The notes below the pieces were generated by a model, which was given only the letters and a program-made list of their open reading frames with translations, was not told where the DNA came from and did not search any database. The translations under genes were made by a program, and so were the position numbers. Shown here piece after piece: positions 26,119 through 36,780 of a stretch of 64,000 bases of DNA. Origin of the DNA: DASQPR01 sp963836785 (lineage in GTDB: Bacteria; Actinomycetota; Actinomycetes; Mycobacteriales; Micromonosporaceae); NCBI GenBank assembly GCA_963836785.1, contig CAWIKW010000006.1:310001-374000 (forward strand), read 5' to 3'. How positions within the stretch are numbered: position 1 is the first letter of the stretch; each line of letters starts with the position of its first letter.

Positions 26119-26559
26119 ATGGCCGAACTCGCGGTCGACGCCTCACGCGTCGCATCGGATCTGCACGTCTCCATCGGGCGGCTCGTCCGCCGGCTGCGTC
26201 AAGGTCACGTACCCGGTGATCTGACCTTGTCCGAGGCCTCCGTGCTCTCCCGGCTGGACACCCGCGGACCGGCTACCCCGAGCGAACTCGCGTCGGAAGA
26301 GCGCGTTCGACCGCAGGCCCTGTCCACGACGCTCGCCGGGTTGGAGGCACGCGGCCTGGTCGTACGGGCCGGTGATCCGGCCGATGGCCGCCGCGTCCTG
26401 ATGTCGGCGACCGACGCCGGACGGCAGCTGCTCGTCGACCGGCGCGGCGTCAAGGCCGCCCGGATGGCGCACGCGCTCGCGACCGGCTTCACGCCGGCCG
26501 AGCAGCAGCAGCTCGCCGACGTGATCCCGCTGCTCGAACGTCTCGCGGTGATGCTGTGA
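26119..26559 (+). CDS. MarR-family repressor of the adjacent exporter
   Basis: 146 residues. Winged helix: LTLSEASVLSRLDTRGPATP, then LASEERVRPQALSTTLAGLEARGLV (recognition helix) and wing DPADGRRVLMSAT. The last codons overlap the MFS start by four bases (GTGA), so the pair is one translationally coupled unit. It probably represses itself and the exporter through the two palindromes overlapping the promoter at 26084-26112, with release by a small hydrophobic ligand that the exporter removes. Confidence 0.92.
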   Translation: MAELAVDASRVASDLHVSIGRLVRRLRQGHVPGDLTLSEASVLSRLDTRGPATPSELASEERVRPQALSTTLAGLEARGLVVRAGDPADGRRVLMSATDAGRQLLVDRRGVKAARMAHALATGFTPAEQQQLADVIPLLERLAVML

Positions 26560-28322
26560 GTGCGGTCGCCGCGCGGCCCGACCGGTACAAGTGGGTGGCG
26601 TTGTCGAACACGACGCTCGGCGTGCTGATCGCGACACTCGACATCTCGGTCGTGATCATTGCCATGCCGGCCATCTTCCGCGGCATAGGTCTGGATCCGC
26701 TGGCCCCGGCCAACATCGGCTACCTGCTGTGGATGATCCTCGGCTACTTGCTGGTCACGGCCGTACTCGTCGTATCGCTCGGTCGTCTGGGCGACATGTT
26801 CGGCCGCGTCCGGATGTACAACCTCGGCTTTGCCGTGTTCAGCGTCGCGTCGGTGGCGCTGTCGCTTGACCCGTTCCATGCCCGGGCGGGCGCGTTGTGG
26901 CTCATCCTGTGGCGCGTCGTCCAGGCGACCGGCGGCGCGATGTTGATGGCGAACTCGGCCGCGATCCTCACCGACGCGTTCCCGGCGAACCAGCGCGGCA
27001 TGGCTCTGGGCGTCAACCAGATCACGGCGCTGGCCGGTCAGTTCCTCGGCCTCGTCGCCGGCGGTCTGCTCGCCGCGATCGACTGGCGCGCGGTCTTCTG
27101 GATCAGCGTGCCGTTCGGTCTCGTCGGCACGATCTGGTCGTATCGGAGCCTGCGTGAGACGAGCACGCGGACCAAGGCTCGCGTCGACTGGGCCGGCAAC
27201 CTCACGTTTGCGCTGGGAGCCGCATTCGTCCTGGCCGCGATGACGTACGGCATCCAGCCGTACGGCGGGCACCCGACCGGCTGGACCAACCCGATCGTGC
27301 TGGGTGGCCTGATCGGTGGCGTCATTCTGCTGGCCGTGTTCGTGCTGGTCGAGACGCGGGTCGCCCAGCCGATGTTCAATCTCGCCCTGTTCAAGATCCG
27401 TGCGTTCGCGGCCGGCAACATCGCGACCTTGTTGACCGCGACCGCCCGCGGCGGCCTGCAGTTCATGCTGATCATCTGGTTGCAGGGCATCTGGCTGCCG
27501 CTGCACGGGTACAGCTTCGAGCAGACGCCGCTGTGGGCCGGCATCTATCTGCTGCCGCTGACCGCCGGCTTCCTGATCGCCGGGCCGGTCTCCGGGTTTC
27601 TTTCGGACCGGTTCGGCTCACGGCTGTTCGCGACCGGCGGCCTGTTGATCGTCGCGGGTGCGTTCATCGGGTTGATGCTGATCCCAGTGAACTTCAAATA
27701 TCCGGAGTTCGCGGCACTCATTCTGATCTGCGGTCTGGGCCAGGGCATGTTCTCGGCGCCGAACACGTCATCGGTGATGAGCAGCGTCCCGTCCGCGGAT
27801 CGCGGCGTCGCGTCCGGCATGCGCGCGACCTGCCAGAACGCCGGCACGTCGCTGTCGATCGGCATCTTCTTCTCGCTGATGATCGCCGGCCTCGCGAGCG
27901 CCCTGCCACACACCCTCACCACCGGACTGACGGCGCAGGGCGTTCCGGCCGCGACCGCGTCTCAGGTCGCCACGCTCCCCCCGGTCAGCACGCTGTTCGC
28001 CGCGTTCCTCGGCACAAACCCCATGCAGCACCTGCTCGGCGCGAACGTGTTGAACGCCCTGCCGGCCCACAACGCCGCGACGTTGACCGGCCACGAGTAC
28101 TTCCCGAATCTGATCTCCGGTCCGTTCCACCACGGCCTCGTCATCGTGTTCAGCGCGGCGGCGGCAATGGCCCTGATCGCCTGTGCCGCGTCGGCTCTGC
28201 GCGGCAAGCGCTACATGCATAACGAGCCATCCGCATCCCGCCCGGTGTCGGGCGCAACGACCGATGCGTCGGCGGAGGGCGGGGCGACGCTCGAGTCGGA
28301 CGCCGCGCACGCCGTCCCGTAG
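26556..28322 (+). CDS. MFS drug exporter, DHA2 (14-helix) family
   Basis: 588 residues from GTG 26556. About 14 hydrophobic helices; antiporter features include LDISVVIIAMPAIF in helix 1, LGRLGDMFGRVRMYN (motif A), WRVVQATGGAMLMANSAAIL (motif B-like) and GVNQITALAGQFLGLVAGGLLA (motif C). DHA2 proteins export cationic dyes, antibiotics and disinfectants with proton exchange. A cytosolic, low-complexity C-terminal tail (about 50 residues) follows the last helix. It is coupled to the upstream MarR gene. Confidence 0.92.
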   Translation: MSAVAARPDRYKWVALSNTTLGVLIATLDISVVIIAMPAIFRGIGLDPLAPANIGYLLWMILGYLLVTAVLVVSLGRLGDMFGRVRMYNLGFAVFSVASVALSLDPFHARAGALWLILWRVVQATGGAMLMANSAAILTDAFPANQRGMALGVNQITALAGQFLGLVAGGLLAAIDWRAVFWISVPFGLVGTIWSYRSLRETSTRTKARVDWAGNLTFALGAAFVLAAMTYGIQPYGGHPTGWTNPIVLGGLIGGVILLAVFVLVETRVAQPMFNLALFKIRAFAAGNIATLLTATARGGLQFMLIIWLQGIWLPLHGYSFEQTPLWAGIYLLPLTAGFLIAGPVSGFLSDRFGSRLFATGGLLIVAGAFIGLMLIPVNFKYPEFAALILICGLGQGMFSAPNTSSVMSSVPSADRGVASGMRATCQNAGTSLSIGIFFSLMIAGLASALPHTLTTGLTAQGVPAATASQVATLPPVSTLFAAFLGTNPMQHLLGANVLNALPAHNAATLTGHEYFPNLISGPFHHGLVIVFSAAAAMALIACAASALRGKRYMHNEPSASRPVSGATTDASAEGGATLESDAAHAVP

Positions 28323-28404
28323 GCCGTCGCGGTCGACCGTGTCGCGCTGCCCTGTCATGCTGCCCGGTATGAGTCCCGCGGCGATGCTCGACTGAGCGCA
28401 ACCA

Positions 28405-29166
28405 GTGTCCGAGATTCCGCTGGCCGGCGGGTACGTCTCCGGTGCCGTGCGCATCGGCGACACCGTACGGCGTGCCGCCTCGCCTCGGTCGGCGTACGTG
28501 CGTGCGCTGCTCGACCACTTCGCCGCCGCCGAGTGGCCCGGAGCACCGAGATTTCTCGGCTACGACGACACGGGTCGCGAGATCGTCGAGTTCATCGACG
28601 GCGACGTGCCGGCGGCGGCAACCGATCCGTCGTTCCAGTCCGATGCGAGCCTTATTCGCGTGGCGGAACTCGTCCGGACGTTCCATGACCTTACGGTCGG
28701 GTCGCCGTTGTTGGCTGGCGCGGACGGTGGCGAGGGTGTCGACGGCGCCGAGGTTGTCTGCCACAACGACCTTTCGCCGAAGAACACCGTCTACCGCCGG
28801 ATCGGCGCTCACCATGAGCCGGTCGCGTTCATCGACTGGGACATCGCCGCACCCGGCCGCCGCATCCACGACATCGCACATATGTGCTGGCAGTACGTCG
28901 GCCTCGGACCCGACCTGGCCGACGCCGCAGGCGCGGCCCGACGCGTACGGCTGATGGCCGACGCCTACGGCCTGGCGGACCGGTCGGAGCTGGTCGACAC
29001 GATCGCGTGGTGGCAGGACCGGTGCTGGCGCGGTATCGAGGCGGAGGCCCGCGCCGGTGCTCCGAGCGCCCGCGCGCTCCAACGGGCCGGCGCCGTACGC
29101 GAAGTTCGCGACGCGTACGACTGGGTGGTCGCGAACCGGTCGCGCCTGGACTCGATGCTGCGTTAG
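28405..29166 (+). CDS. Aminoglycoside phosphotransferase (APH)-like kinase
   Basis: 253 residues from GTG 28405. The protein begins LAGGYVSGAVRIGDTVRRAA, as many actinobacterial APH-like proteins do. The kinase core has VVCHNDLSPKNTVYR (catalytic loop with HxDxxxxN) and VAFIDWDIAAPGRRIHDIA (metal-binding DFG-like aspartate). Such proteins phosphorylate aminoglycosides, macrolides, choline or other small molecules. It is shorter than a typical APH, so resistance is not implied. The DinB gene begins nine bases downstream, suggesting one transcript. Confidence 0.85.
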   Translation: MSEIPLAGGYVSGAVRIGDTVRRAASPRSAYVRALLDHFAAAEWPGAPRFLGYDDTGREIVEFIDGDVPAAATDPSFQSDASLIRVAELVRTFHDLTVGSPLLAGADGGEGVDGAEVVCHNDLSPKNTVYRRIGAHHEPVAFIDWDIAAPGRRIHDIAHMCWQYVGLGPDLADAAGAARRVRLMADAYGLADRSELVDTIAWWQDRCWRGIEAEARAGAPSARALQRAGAVREVRDAYDWVVANRSRLDSMLR

Positions 29167-29174
29167 CGTGCGTT

Positions 29175-29690
29175 ATGCGCAGCGCCTGTGACATCCTCGC
29201 CGACCAATGGCGAATCTCGGCCGACCGGCTCGACAAGCGCCTCGACGGCATCACCGATCCCGAATTCTTCTGGGCTCCCGTCGTCGACATGTGGACGGTT
29301 CATCCGTGGGCGGACGGCGGTGCGACCATCGACTATCACGTACCGGCGCCGGATCCGGCGCCGGTGACCACGATCGCGTGGCGCCTGGTCCATATCGCGA
29401 ACGGAAACTGGATCTACTGGGAACACGCGTTCGGTCCCGGCAAGCGAAACTTCACCGATCTCATACTGCCCACGAGCGCGGAGGGCGCCCTGCATTACTG
29501 GCACGACAGCCGGGCACCGATCACGGACTGGATCGAGGCAGCCGACGACGCCGACCTGGATGGGCTTCGTCCGAGCCATCTCGGCCGCCGCCGAAACGCG
29601 CGCGAGATCATGACGACACTCATCGACGAGCAGACCCACCACGGCGCCGAGATCGGTCTCATGCGCGATCTCTATCTGCGCCGGGACTGA
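29175..29690 (+). CDS. DinB-family protein
   Basis: 171 residues from ATG 29175; the frame is open further upstream, but that part shadows the kinase gene. The DinB-like bundle is marked by TIAWRLVHIANGNWIYWEHAF (metal-ligand histidines) and EQTHHGAEIGLMRDLYL near the C terminus. An inserted loop (MWTVHPWADGGATIDYHVPAPDPAP) is typical of one DinB_2 subgroup. Function unknown; the superfamily includes thiol-dependent enzymes. It lies nine bases after the APH-like gene. Confidence 0.85.
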   Translation: MRSACDILADQWRISADRLDKRLDGITDPEFFWAPVVDMWTVHPWADGGATIDYHVPAPDPAPVTTIAWRLVHIANGNWIYWEHAFGPGKRNFTDLILPTSAEGALHYWHDSRAPITDWIEAADDADLDGLRPSHLGRRRNAREIMTTLIDEQTHHGAEIGLMRDLYLRRD

Positions 29691-29789
29691 CCGCCGGGCT
29701 TCTGGTGGCCGACCGCACATTCCCGGTGGGTGACAGGCGGCCGACGGCTGGGATACTGGAGTCATCGGCAAACGGACGAGGTGGGCACG

Positions 29790-30476
29790 ATGGGCGGATT
29801 CACGGCGGCGACACGCGCGATAGCGGACGCGGCGGCAAGTCCGACGACAACTCCGACACGGGACGCGGTCGACGCCGTGCTGGCTCGCGCCGGGTCGGAG
29901 ATCACCCTGGTGGACCCGGCCGACGGCACCGGCTGGCTGTGGCCGGAGGAGTTGGCCGAGCGGATGACCGCCGCCGCCGCTCGTGGCTGCCGGACGCGCG
30001 TTCTGTTCGGTCGGTGGCCGTCGGCGGCGCGGCCCCGCCAGTTCGCCCGGCTCGCCGCGGAGGCGGGCACCGAGATCCGAACCGGTAGCGCACCCGACCA
30101 GGCCATGCTGGCCGTCGACGGTGTTACCGCGCTGCTGCCGTCGGGCAGCCGTACGGTCGCCGTCATCACGCAGCCCGGAGTCGTCCGGACGCTGTGCGGC
30201 TTTGCCGATATCGCCTGGTCGCACGCGGCCGCCGCCCCGTCCGCGGCACCCGCCGACGATGCCGTGCACCGTACGCTGCAGCAGCGCATCGTCGCTCTGC
30301 TGGCCGACGGGGCCAAGGACGAGACGATCGCCCGAGCGCTCGGCATGTCCGTGCGCACCTGCCGCCGCCACATCGCCGACATCATGCAGCGTCTGGACGC
30401 GGTCAGCCGCTTCCAGGCCGGCGCCAACGCGGTCCGCTTCGGCCTCGCCGCCAACCAGCCGCTGCCCCGCGCCTGA
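29790..30476 (+). CDS. LuxR-type HTH regulator with a PLD-like N-terminal domain
   Basis: 228 residues from ATG 29790, with an AGGTGGG ribosome-binding site; the open frame to 29730 adds 20 residues with no similarity. The C-terminal HTH is TLQQRIVALLADGAKDETIA followed by RALGMSVRTCRRHIADIMQRL, a LuxR/FixJ-type helix-turn-helix. The N-terminal part (MTAAAARGCRTRVLFGR and ILRTGSAPDQAMLAVDGVTALL-like region) resembles the phosphodiesterase-like sensor of actinobacterial LuxR-type regulators seen beside many biosynthetic genes. No obvious target lies next to it. A bidirectional terminator follows. Confidence 0.82.
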   Translation: MGGFTAATRAIADAAASPTTTPTRDAVDAVLARAGSEITLVDPADGTGWLWPEELAERMTAAAARGCRTRVLFGRWPSAARPRQFARLAAEAGTEIRTGSAPDQAMLAVDGVTALLPSGSRTVAVITQPGVVRTLCGFADIAWSHAAAAPSAAPADDAVHRTLQQRIVALLADGAKDETIARALGMSVRTCRRHIADIMQRLDAVSRFQAGANAVRFGLAANQPLPRA

Positions 30477-30503
30477 CCGCGACCTGCCCGCATCTACCTA
30501 CGT

Positions 30504-30535
30504 TGACCGCCCGTGGCCGGAGCCACGGGCGGTCA
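30504..30535. terminator. Bidirectional terminator between convergent genes
   Basis: TGACCGCCCGTGGC, a CGGA loop, then GCCACGGGCGGTCA: a perfect 14-base-pair stem midway between the LuxR-type gene (ends 30476) and the SGNH hydrolase gene (minus strand, ends 30549). Confidence 0.9.
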
Positions 30536-30548
30536 GTTCATCAGCAGG

Positions 30549-31352
30549 TCATGCGGCGTCGGTGGTGAGTACGGGCAGATAGCCGCCGGACTGTCCGGCC
30601 GCGGTCGGGTGGTAGGACTCGTCGAGGTCAGTGAAGTTCAGCGCGTGCAGCCACTTCGTTCCGCCGCTGCAGAGCTGATGCCCGACGAAGGCCGAGCGTA
30701 CGTCGCCGAACGTGAAGCCGTGCCGGCTCGCGGCCGAGCTGATCACGCCGTCCAGAAGGTTGATGCCTTCGTCGATCTTCGAGTGCGACGTGGCCGACAG
30801 CCCGACGCAGAACGTGCCGAGCTGGTAGAAGACCGGGTAGTCGAGCACCACCACGTGCGCATTCGGCGCGTGCGAGCGGATCCCGTTGTACGTCGTGTCG
30901 AGCCGGCCCGGCAGCGTGGTCTGCGCGAAGTTCTCGGCCGACTGCACGGCCGCGACACACTGGGTGGTGCCGTCCAGCGCACACGTCTCCATGATGTTCG
31001 CGAAGCCGACGTCGTTGCCGCCGATGGTGACGGTGACCAACGTTGTCGACGCCGACAGTGCGGACAGCTGGCTGGAGTTGAGACTCGTCGTGGTCGCACC
31101 GGCGCAGGCGACCGAGGTGTAGCTGGCCGGCGCGTGGGCCGCCGCCCACAGCGCGGACGCCGCGTTCGTGCTGCGATCGCACGACCCGCTGGAACTGATC
31201 AGGCTGCCGGCGCCGAGACCGGACGCGTACGAGTCGCCGAGCGCGACATAGTGGACGCTGCTCGCGGCGTCGGCCGGCGTGGCCACGAACAGGGCGGCGC
31301 CGATGGCCGCAACGAAACCGACAATGAGCGTGACGGAACGCAGTCTGCGCAC
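30549..31352 (-). CDS. Secreted SGNH/GDSL hydrolase
   Basis: 267 residues. A signal peptide of about 29 residues ends in ATPADAASS. Block I is HYVALGDSYASGLGA (nucleophile serine), block III holds the IGGNDVGF asparagine, and the C-terminal YHPTAAGQ gives the catalytic histidine. Six cysteines in the mature protein are spaced for three disulfides, as in streptomycete secreted SGNH lipases. It likely hydrolyses extracellular acyl esters. A perfect palindrome lies about 95-115 bases upstream of the start, and a shared hairpin terminator follows. Confidence 0.92.
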   Translation of the reverse strand: MRRLRSVTLIVGFVAAIGAALFVATPADAASSVHYVALGDSYASGLGAGSLISSSGSCDRSTNAASALWAAAHAPASYTSVACAGATTTSLNSSQLSALSASTTLVTVTIGGNDVGFANIMETCALDGTTQCVAAVQSAENFAQTTLPGRLDTTYNGIRSHAPNAHVVVLDYPVFYQLGTFCVGLSATSHSKIDEGINLLDGVISSAASRHGFTFGDVRSAFVGHQLCSGGTKWLHALNFTDLDESYHPTAAGQSGGYLPVLTTDAA

Positions 31353-31447
31353 CTGGTCCTCCCGGGGGCTGGGTAGGCCGACCGCCGTGCCCGGGGTGGT
31401 GGCGCGGCGGCGTTGGGGGTCGGCACGCCGCCGGGTGGAGCGGCGTT

Positions 31448-31467
31448 GTTACTGACGAGTCAGTAAC
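31448..31467. promoter_or_regulatory. Perfect 20-bp palindromic operator upstream of the SGNH hydrolase gene
   Basis: GTTACTGA-CGAG-TCAGTAAC: 8-bp arms around a CGAG centre. This size and form is typical of TetR-family operators. It lies in the 165-bp gap between the lipoprotein gene's end and the SGNH gene's start, placed to control the SGNH gene. No TetR gene is in the window, so the regulator must be elsewhere. Confidence 0.7.
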
Positions 31468-31517
31468 GTGCCTGGCTCATTGTCAACCTTCAATGCGTAC
31501 GCTGTCCAGAGTGGAGC

Positions 31518-32108
31518 TCAGCACGACTGCGAGCGATGCGCGACGATCGCAAAAACGACCCACTTGCCGGTGCCGTCCTGGTCGAACGTGGTCACGGTCT
31601 GATACTTCCCGGCGGCATCCGCGGGATAGGCCGGGCGCGGCTTGTCGACCGCGGATCCGGCCGGCGGCTTGGTCGGCTGGTGCGACGACATGCTGACCGT
31701 CTTCCACGTGCCGGGATCGAAGCAGTTCGTGCCGATCGCCTGGCCATGCTCGGCGTCGACGGTGACCGTCGGCGTCGTCCAGGACGGCTTGCCGGTCGCG
31801 TTCACACGCGCCGCCTCGGCGCTGGCGAGGTCGGTGTCGAGACCACCGTGCCCGGATCCGCCGTACAACGTGAGGTCGCCACCGACGACCGCCGGGTTCT
31901 TGCCGTCGAAGGTGGCGACGTACGCGTTCATGAAGCCGTCGTACGCGGCCAGGATCTTGGCCTGTTCCGGGCTCGGCGCCGCGGTGGTCGCCGGCGTGGT
32001 GACCGGAGCAACCGGCTTCGACGTGTCCTTCGCCGACGTGCACGCGGCCGCGGTCAACGCCGCCGATGCCATCGCCACCACGCCCAGCCAACGACCAGTA
32101 CGCGTCAC
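31518..32108 (-). CDS. Predicted lipoprotein, unknown function
   Basis: 196 residues from GTG 32108, preceded by GGGGAGG; the open frame extends to 32183 without signal. The leader ends in ASAALTAAACTSA (lipobox AAC), followed by a Thr/Pro-rich linker and a mature domain with EQAKILAAYDGFMNAYVATF. Two cysteines (TNCFD and a terminal QSC) could pair. The pattern of a single helix then beta-rich repeats (PTVTVDAEHGQAIGTNCFDP, FDQDGTGKWVVFAIVAH) resembles small secreted actinobacterial proteins with a NTF2-like fold; this is a weak suggestion. Confidence 0.7.
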   Translation of the reverse strand: MTRTGRWLGVVAMASAALTAAACTSAKDTSKPVAPVTTPATTAAPSPEQAKILAAYDGFMNAYVATFDGKNPAVVGGDLTLYGGSGHGGLDTDLASAEAARVNATGKPSWTTPTVTVDAEHGQAIGTNCFDPGTWKTVSMSSHQPTKPPAGSAVDKPRPAYPADAAGKYQTVTTFDQDGTGKWVVFAIVAHRSQSC

Positions 32109-32251
32109 GCCGACCTCCCCAGGGTTGCGGTGCGACCGTCCACGATGGACCCGGCGACACCAACGATGTCGCGGCCATGCCACGCATCAGAGGCCGCCCC
32201 GAAAGGCTTATCGGTCGGCCCGAGCCGCTGTCAACCCCATCCCGGACGCGC

Positions 32252-32287
32252 GAACGCCGCGCCACCCGGGTGGGTAGCGCGGCGTTC
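32252..32287 (-). terminator. Hairpin terminator downstream of lon
   Basis: GAACGCCGCGC-CACCC-GG-GTGGG-TA-GCGCGGCGTTC. A long stem with one small bulge, located between the lon stop (32350) and the lipoprotein start, on the lon exit side. Confidence 0.8.
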
Positions 32288-32349
32288 GTTCTATGTGAAC
32301 GGTACGGCAGACCGTACCGGTAGTGCTGTCGTGCTTTCGTGCTGTGCTG

Positions 32350-34770
<2,421 letters not shown>

Positions 34771-34796
34771 TTAACACCTCAGGGGGATCGTTAGAA

Positions 34797-34817
34797 CTTG
34801 AGTCATTCACGCTCAAG
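34797..34817. promoter_or_regulatory. HAIR element (HspR operator) upstream of lon
   Basis: CTTGAGT-N7-GCTCAAG, against the HAIR consensus CTTGAGT-N7-ACTCAAG: 13 of 14 arm bases match and the spacer is exactly seven. It sits 27-47 bases upstream of the lon start. HspR represses dnaK, clpB and lon genes in streptomycetes through this element. This is the strongest single regulatory site in the window. Confidence 0.88.
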
Positions 34818-35128
34818 TCCTTACGGCCCCACATTGTTCCCCGGCGTTGTTCGCTCAGAGCGTGAGCGGTCCCACACCATGATCGTGTCCGGTCGCCGCC
34901 TGATTTCGCCCATGCTGGGTGCGTCACGTTCGCCGATTGTCGTGTCTCGTCACGGCGGCCGACTGCGGACCGTGACGGTGACACAGGGTGATACCAACCG
35001 GAGTTGGCGACAGACGCGTGGCGGGACGCGGGTGCTCAGCTGAAGCCCCGCCCGCACGGCCAAATCGCGCCTGGGAATCCGCCACGCTGGGTGACGAATG
35101 ACCACCAGTCGTCTAGGACGCGACCGAC
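34818..35128. other. Intergenic region upstream of lon, no gene seen
   Basis: About 310 bp between the HAIR element and the DUF2630 gene's end. Both neighbours are on the minus strand, so it probably holds the lon promoter. No credible coding frame or stable RNA was seen. Confidence 0.6.
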
Positions 35129-35374
35129 CTACTGCCGGTAACCCTCGACCTCACTGGCCGGACGAACGGCGACTCCGTCCGGGTTCTCGCGGTTGTCCCG
35201 GGCTGCACGCCGCCGGCGCAGCAGGTCCCACGCCTGGTCCAGCTCGACCTCGAGCTGACGCAGCCGCGCGTGCTCCGCGTCGGCGCTCACGGTGCCGTCC
35301 TGGACCCCGCGCCGCAGTTGATGCTCTTCAGCGACGAGCTCGGAAATGTGCTCCTGAATCGACCGGTCCTGCAT
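35129..35374 (-). CDS. DUF2630 family protein
   Basis: 81 residues from ATG 35374, with GGAGG five bases upstream; longer frames to 35386 and 35464 lack it. The whole protein matches DUF2630, with QDRSIQEHISELVAEEHQLR, LRQLEVELDQAWDLLRRRRA and the C-terminal NPDGVAVRPASEVEGY. It is a small helical, coiled-coil-like actinobacterial protein of unknown function. It stands alone, upstream of lon in the same orientation. Confidence 0.92.
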   Translation of the reverse strand: MQDRSIQEHISELVAEEHQLRRGVQDGTVSADAEHARLRQLEVELDQAWDLLRRRRAARDNRENPDGVAVRPASEVEGYRQ

Positions 35375-35463
35375 GGCAACCTCCATATGGCAACCTATTA
35401 GATCGTCACCGTAACCGCGTCGATGCCGCGGCAATTCCACCGGATCAACACCGCGCGGCCCCA

Positions 35464-35569
35464 CCTGCTGCGCCCAGTCTCAGCTGCTCCGCCCAGTCTC
35501 AGCTGCTCCGCCCAGTCTCAGCTGCTCCGCCCAGTCTCAGCTGCTCCGCCCAGTCTTAGCTGCTCCGCA
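35464..35569. repeat. 19-bp tandem repeat at the 3' end of the siderophore-reductase gene
   Basis: Unit GCTGCTCCGCCCAGTCTCA, about 5.6 copies: a first copy with two changes (35464-35482), three perfect copies from 35483, one with one change, and a partial unit that contains the last codons (Arg-Ser-Ser) and stop of the minus-strand reductase gene. The array therefore looks like serial duplication of the gene's end into the downstream region. Confidence 0.95.
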
Positions 35570-36353
35570 GTGGCTCACCATGACTTGCGTTGGCGCGCCC
35601 GAGGCCCCAGTAGGCCTTGACCGACATCCGCTCGACCGGCAGGCCCCGCGCGATCAGCGCGTCCCGGACGGCGTTGACCGCGGACGCCTCACCGAATACG
35701 TACGCGTGGCCGACCCCGTCCGGCAGTGCGACCTCCTTGACCGCCTCTATCAGTGCATCCGCTTCGCCGGCCGGGGCGTCGTCGCGGTGGCGCCAGATCA
35801 GATCCAGCTCCGCCGGTACGGCCGGGTCGATGATCGTCTCATCGGCCACGGCCACGACGTCACCGATGACGATCGCCCGACCACCGGCCGGAAGCGCCTC
35901 GATCATCGACGCGAACGCCGGCAGCGCGACGTCGTCGCCGACGAACAGGTGCCAGTCCACGCCCTCGGCCAGAGTGATCTTCCCGCGCGGCCCGATGCCC
36001 TCGACCTCGTCCCCCACCGCCAGGCCACGCAGCCAACGGCCGCCCGGCCCGTCGCTGTCGGTGATCACGTCGAGCTCGACGACGTTCGCGGACGCGTCGA
36101 AACGGCGGATCGTGTAGCGACGGCGGATGATCCGGCCGCCGGACGTGTCGACCAGGAGCATCAGATCCTGCCCGGGCGCGTACGCGAAGCCGGCCAGATC
36201 GTCGCTCGCCAGACGTACGGCGCGGGTGGTCGTGCCGATGTCGTCGAGGCCGACGACGCGCAGCCGCAATAGCCGGGCCTCGGGCACACGGGTCAGGAAG
36301 TCGACCGTCGTCACATCGGCGCCGCCACTCGGCGTGGGTACGGACTCGGTCAT
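35556..36353 (-). CDS. Siderophore-interacting protein (FAD ferric-siderophore reductase)
   Basis: 265 residues from ATG 36353, with GGGAG upstream; the open frame goes to 36494 without similarity. The FAD-binding domain has RRRYTIRRFDASANVVELDVI and GGRWLRGLAVGDEVEGIGPRG; the C-terminal NAD(P)H part has WHLFVGDDVALPAFASMIEALP and AYVFGEASAVNAVRDALIARG, ending in KAYWGLGRAN as in the SIP family. It reduces iron from ferric siderophores in the cytosol. No siderophore biosynthesis or iron box was seen next to it. Its last codons merge with a 19-bp repeat array. Confidence 0.92.
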   Translation of the reverse strand: MTESVPTPSGGADVTTVDFLTRVPEARLLRLRVVGLDDIGTTTRAVRLASDDLAGFAYAPGQDLMLLVDTSGGRIIRRRYTIRRFDASANVVELDVITDSDGPGGRWLRGLAVGDEVEGIGPRGKITLAEGVDWHLFVGDDVALPAFASMIEALPAGGRAIVIGDVVAVADETIIDPAVPAELDLIWRHRDDAPAGEADALIEAVKEVALPDGVGHAYVFGEASAVNAVRDALIARGLPVERMSVKAYWGLGRANASHGEPLRSS

Positions 36354-36405
36354 CGGGCCACTCCCTGCAAAGATCGAACGCTTACCGGCATCCTGCCACC
36401 CCATC

Positions 36406-36780
36406 TCACCCCGAGATCGCCTGGGCGACCGCGGCACCGCAGAACGCCGCTCCGAGGCCGGCGACCACGCTCGCCACCACATTGGCAACGGCATAGAACC
36501 GGGCGTTGTCCTGCGCGAGCCGTACCGTTTCGTAGCTGAACGTCGAGTACGTCGTCAGAGCGCCGCAGAATCCCGTACCCACGAAGGCGACGACGTGGGG
36601 CGACAGGCCCTGCGTGGCCGCACCTTCGATGAGCAGGCCCAGGACGAACGACCCGGCGACGTTCACCGCGAGCGTCCCCCACGGGAACGCCGAATCGTGA
36701 CGGGCCTGGACCGCCCGGTCGGTCAGATAGCGCAACGGAGCGCCGATCATCGCCCCGATGACCACGAAGAATATGGTCAT
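36406..36780 (-). CDS. crcB: CrcB/Fluc fluoride channel subunit
   Basis: 124 residues from ATG 36780; the frame is open further up but belongs to the other crcB's shadow. Four membrane helices. Family motifs: GAMIGAPLRYLTD, WGTLAVNVAGSFVLGLL and GFCGALTTYSTFSYETV. Fluc channels export fluoride as dual-topology dimers. The ATG overlaps the stop of the upstream crcB by four bases (ATGA), so the two subunits are co-translated, as in bacteria where two divergent subunits form a heterodimer. Confidence 0.93.
   Translation of the reverse strand: MTIFFVVIGAMIGAPLRYLTDRAVQARHDSAFPWGTLAVNVAGSFVLGLLIEGAATQGLSPHVVAFVGTGFCGALTTYSTFSYETVRLAQDNARFYAVANVVASVVAGLGAAFCGAAVAQAISG

Noticed and set aside
28369..28395. 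Eight-codon reading frame before the APH-like gene, as a leader peptide for attenuation
   Set aside because: No ribosome-binding site, no paired stems around it and no repeated codon that would suggest stalling.
28405..29166. Aminoglycoside resistance gene
   Set aside because: It has the kinase fold but is a short, generic APH-like protein; resistance cannot be inferred from the motifs seen.
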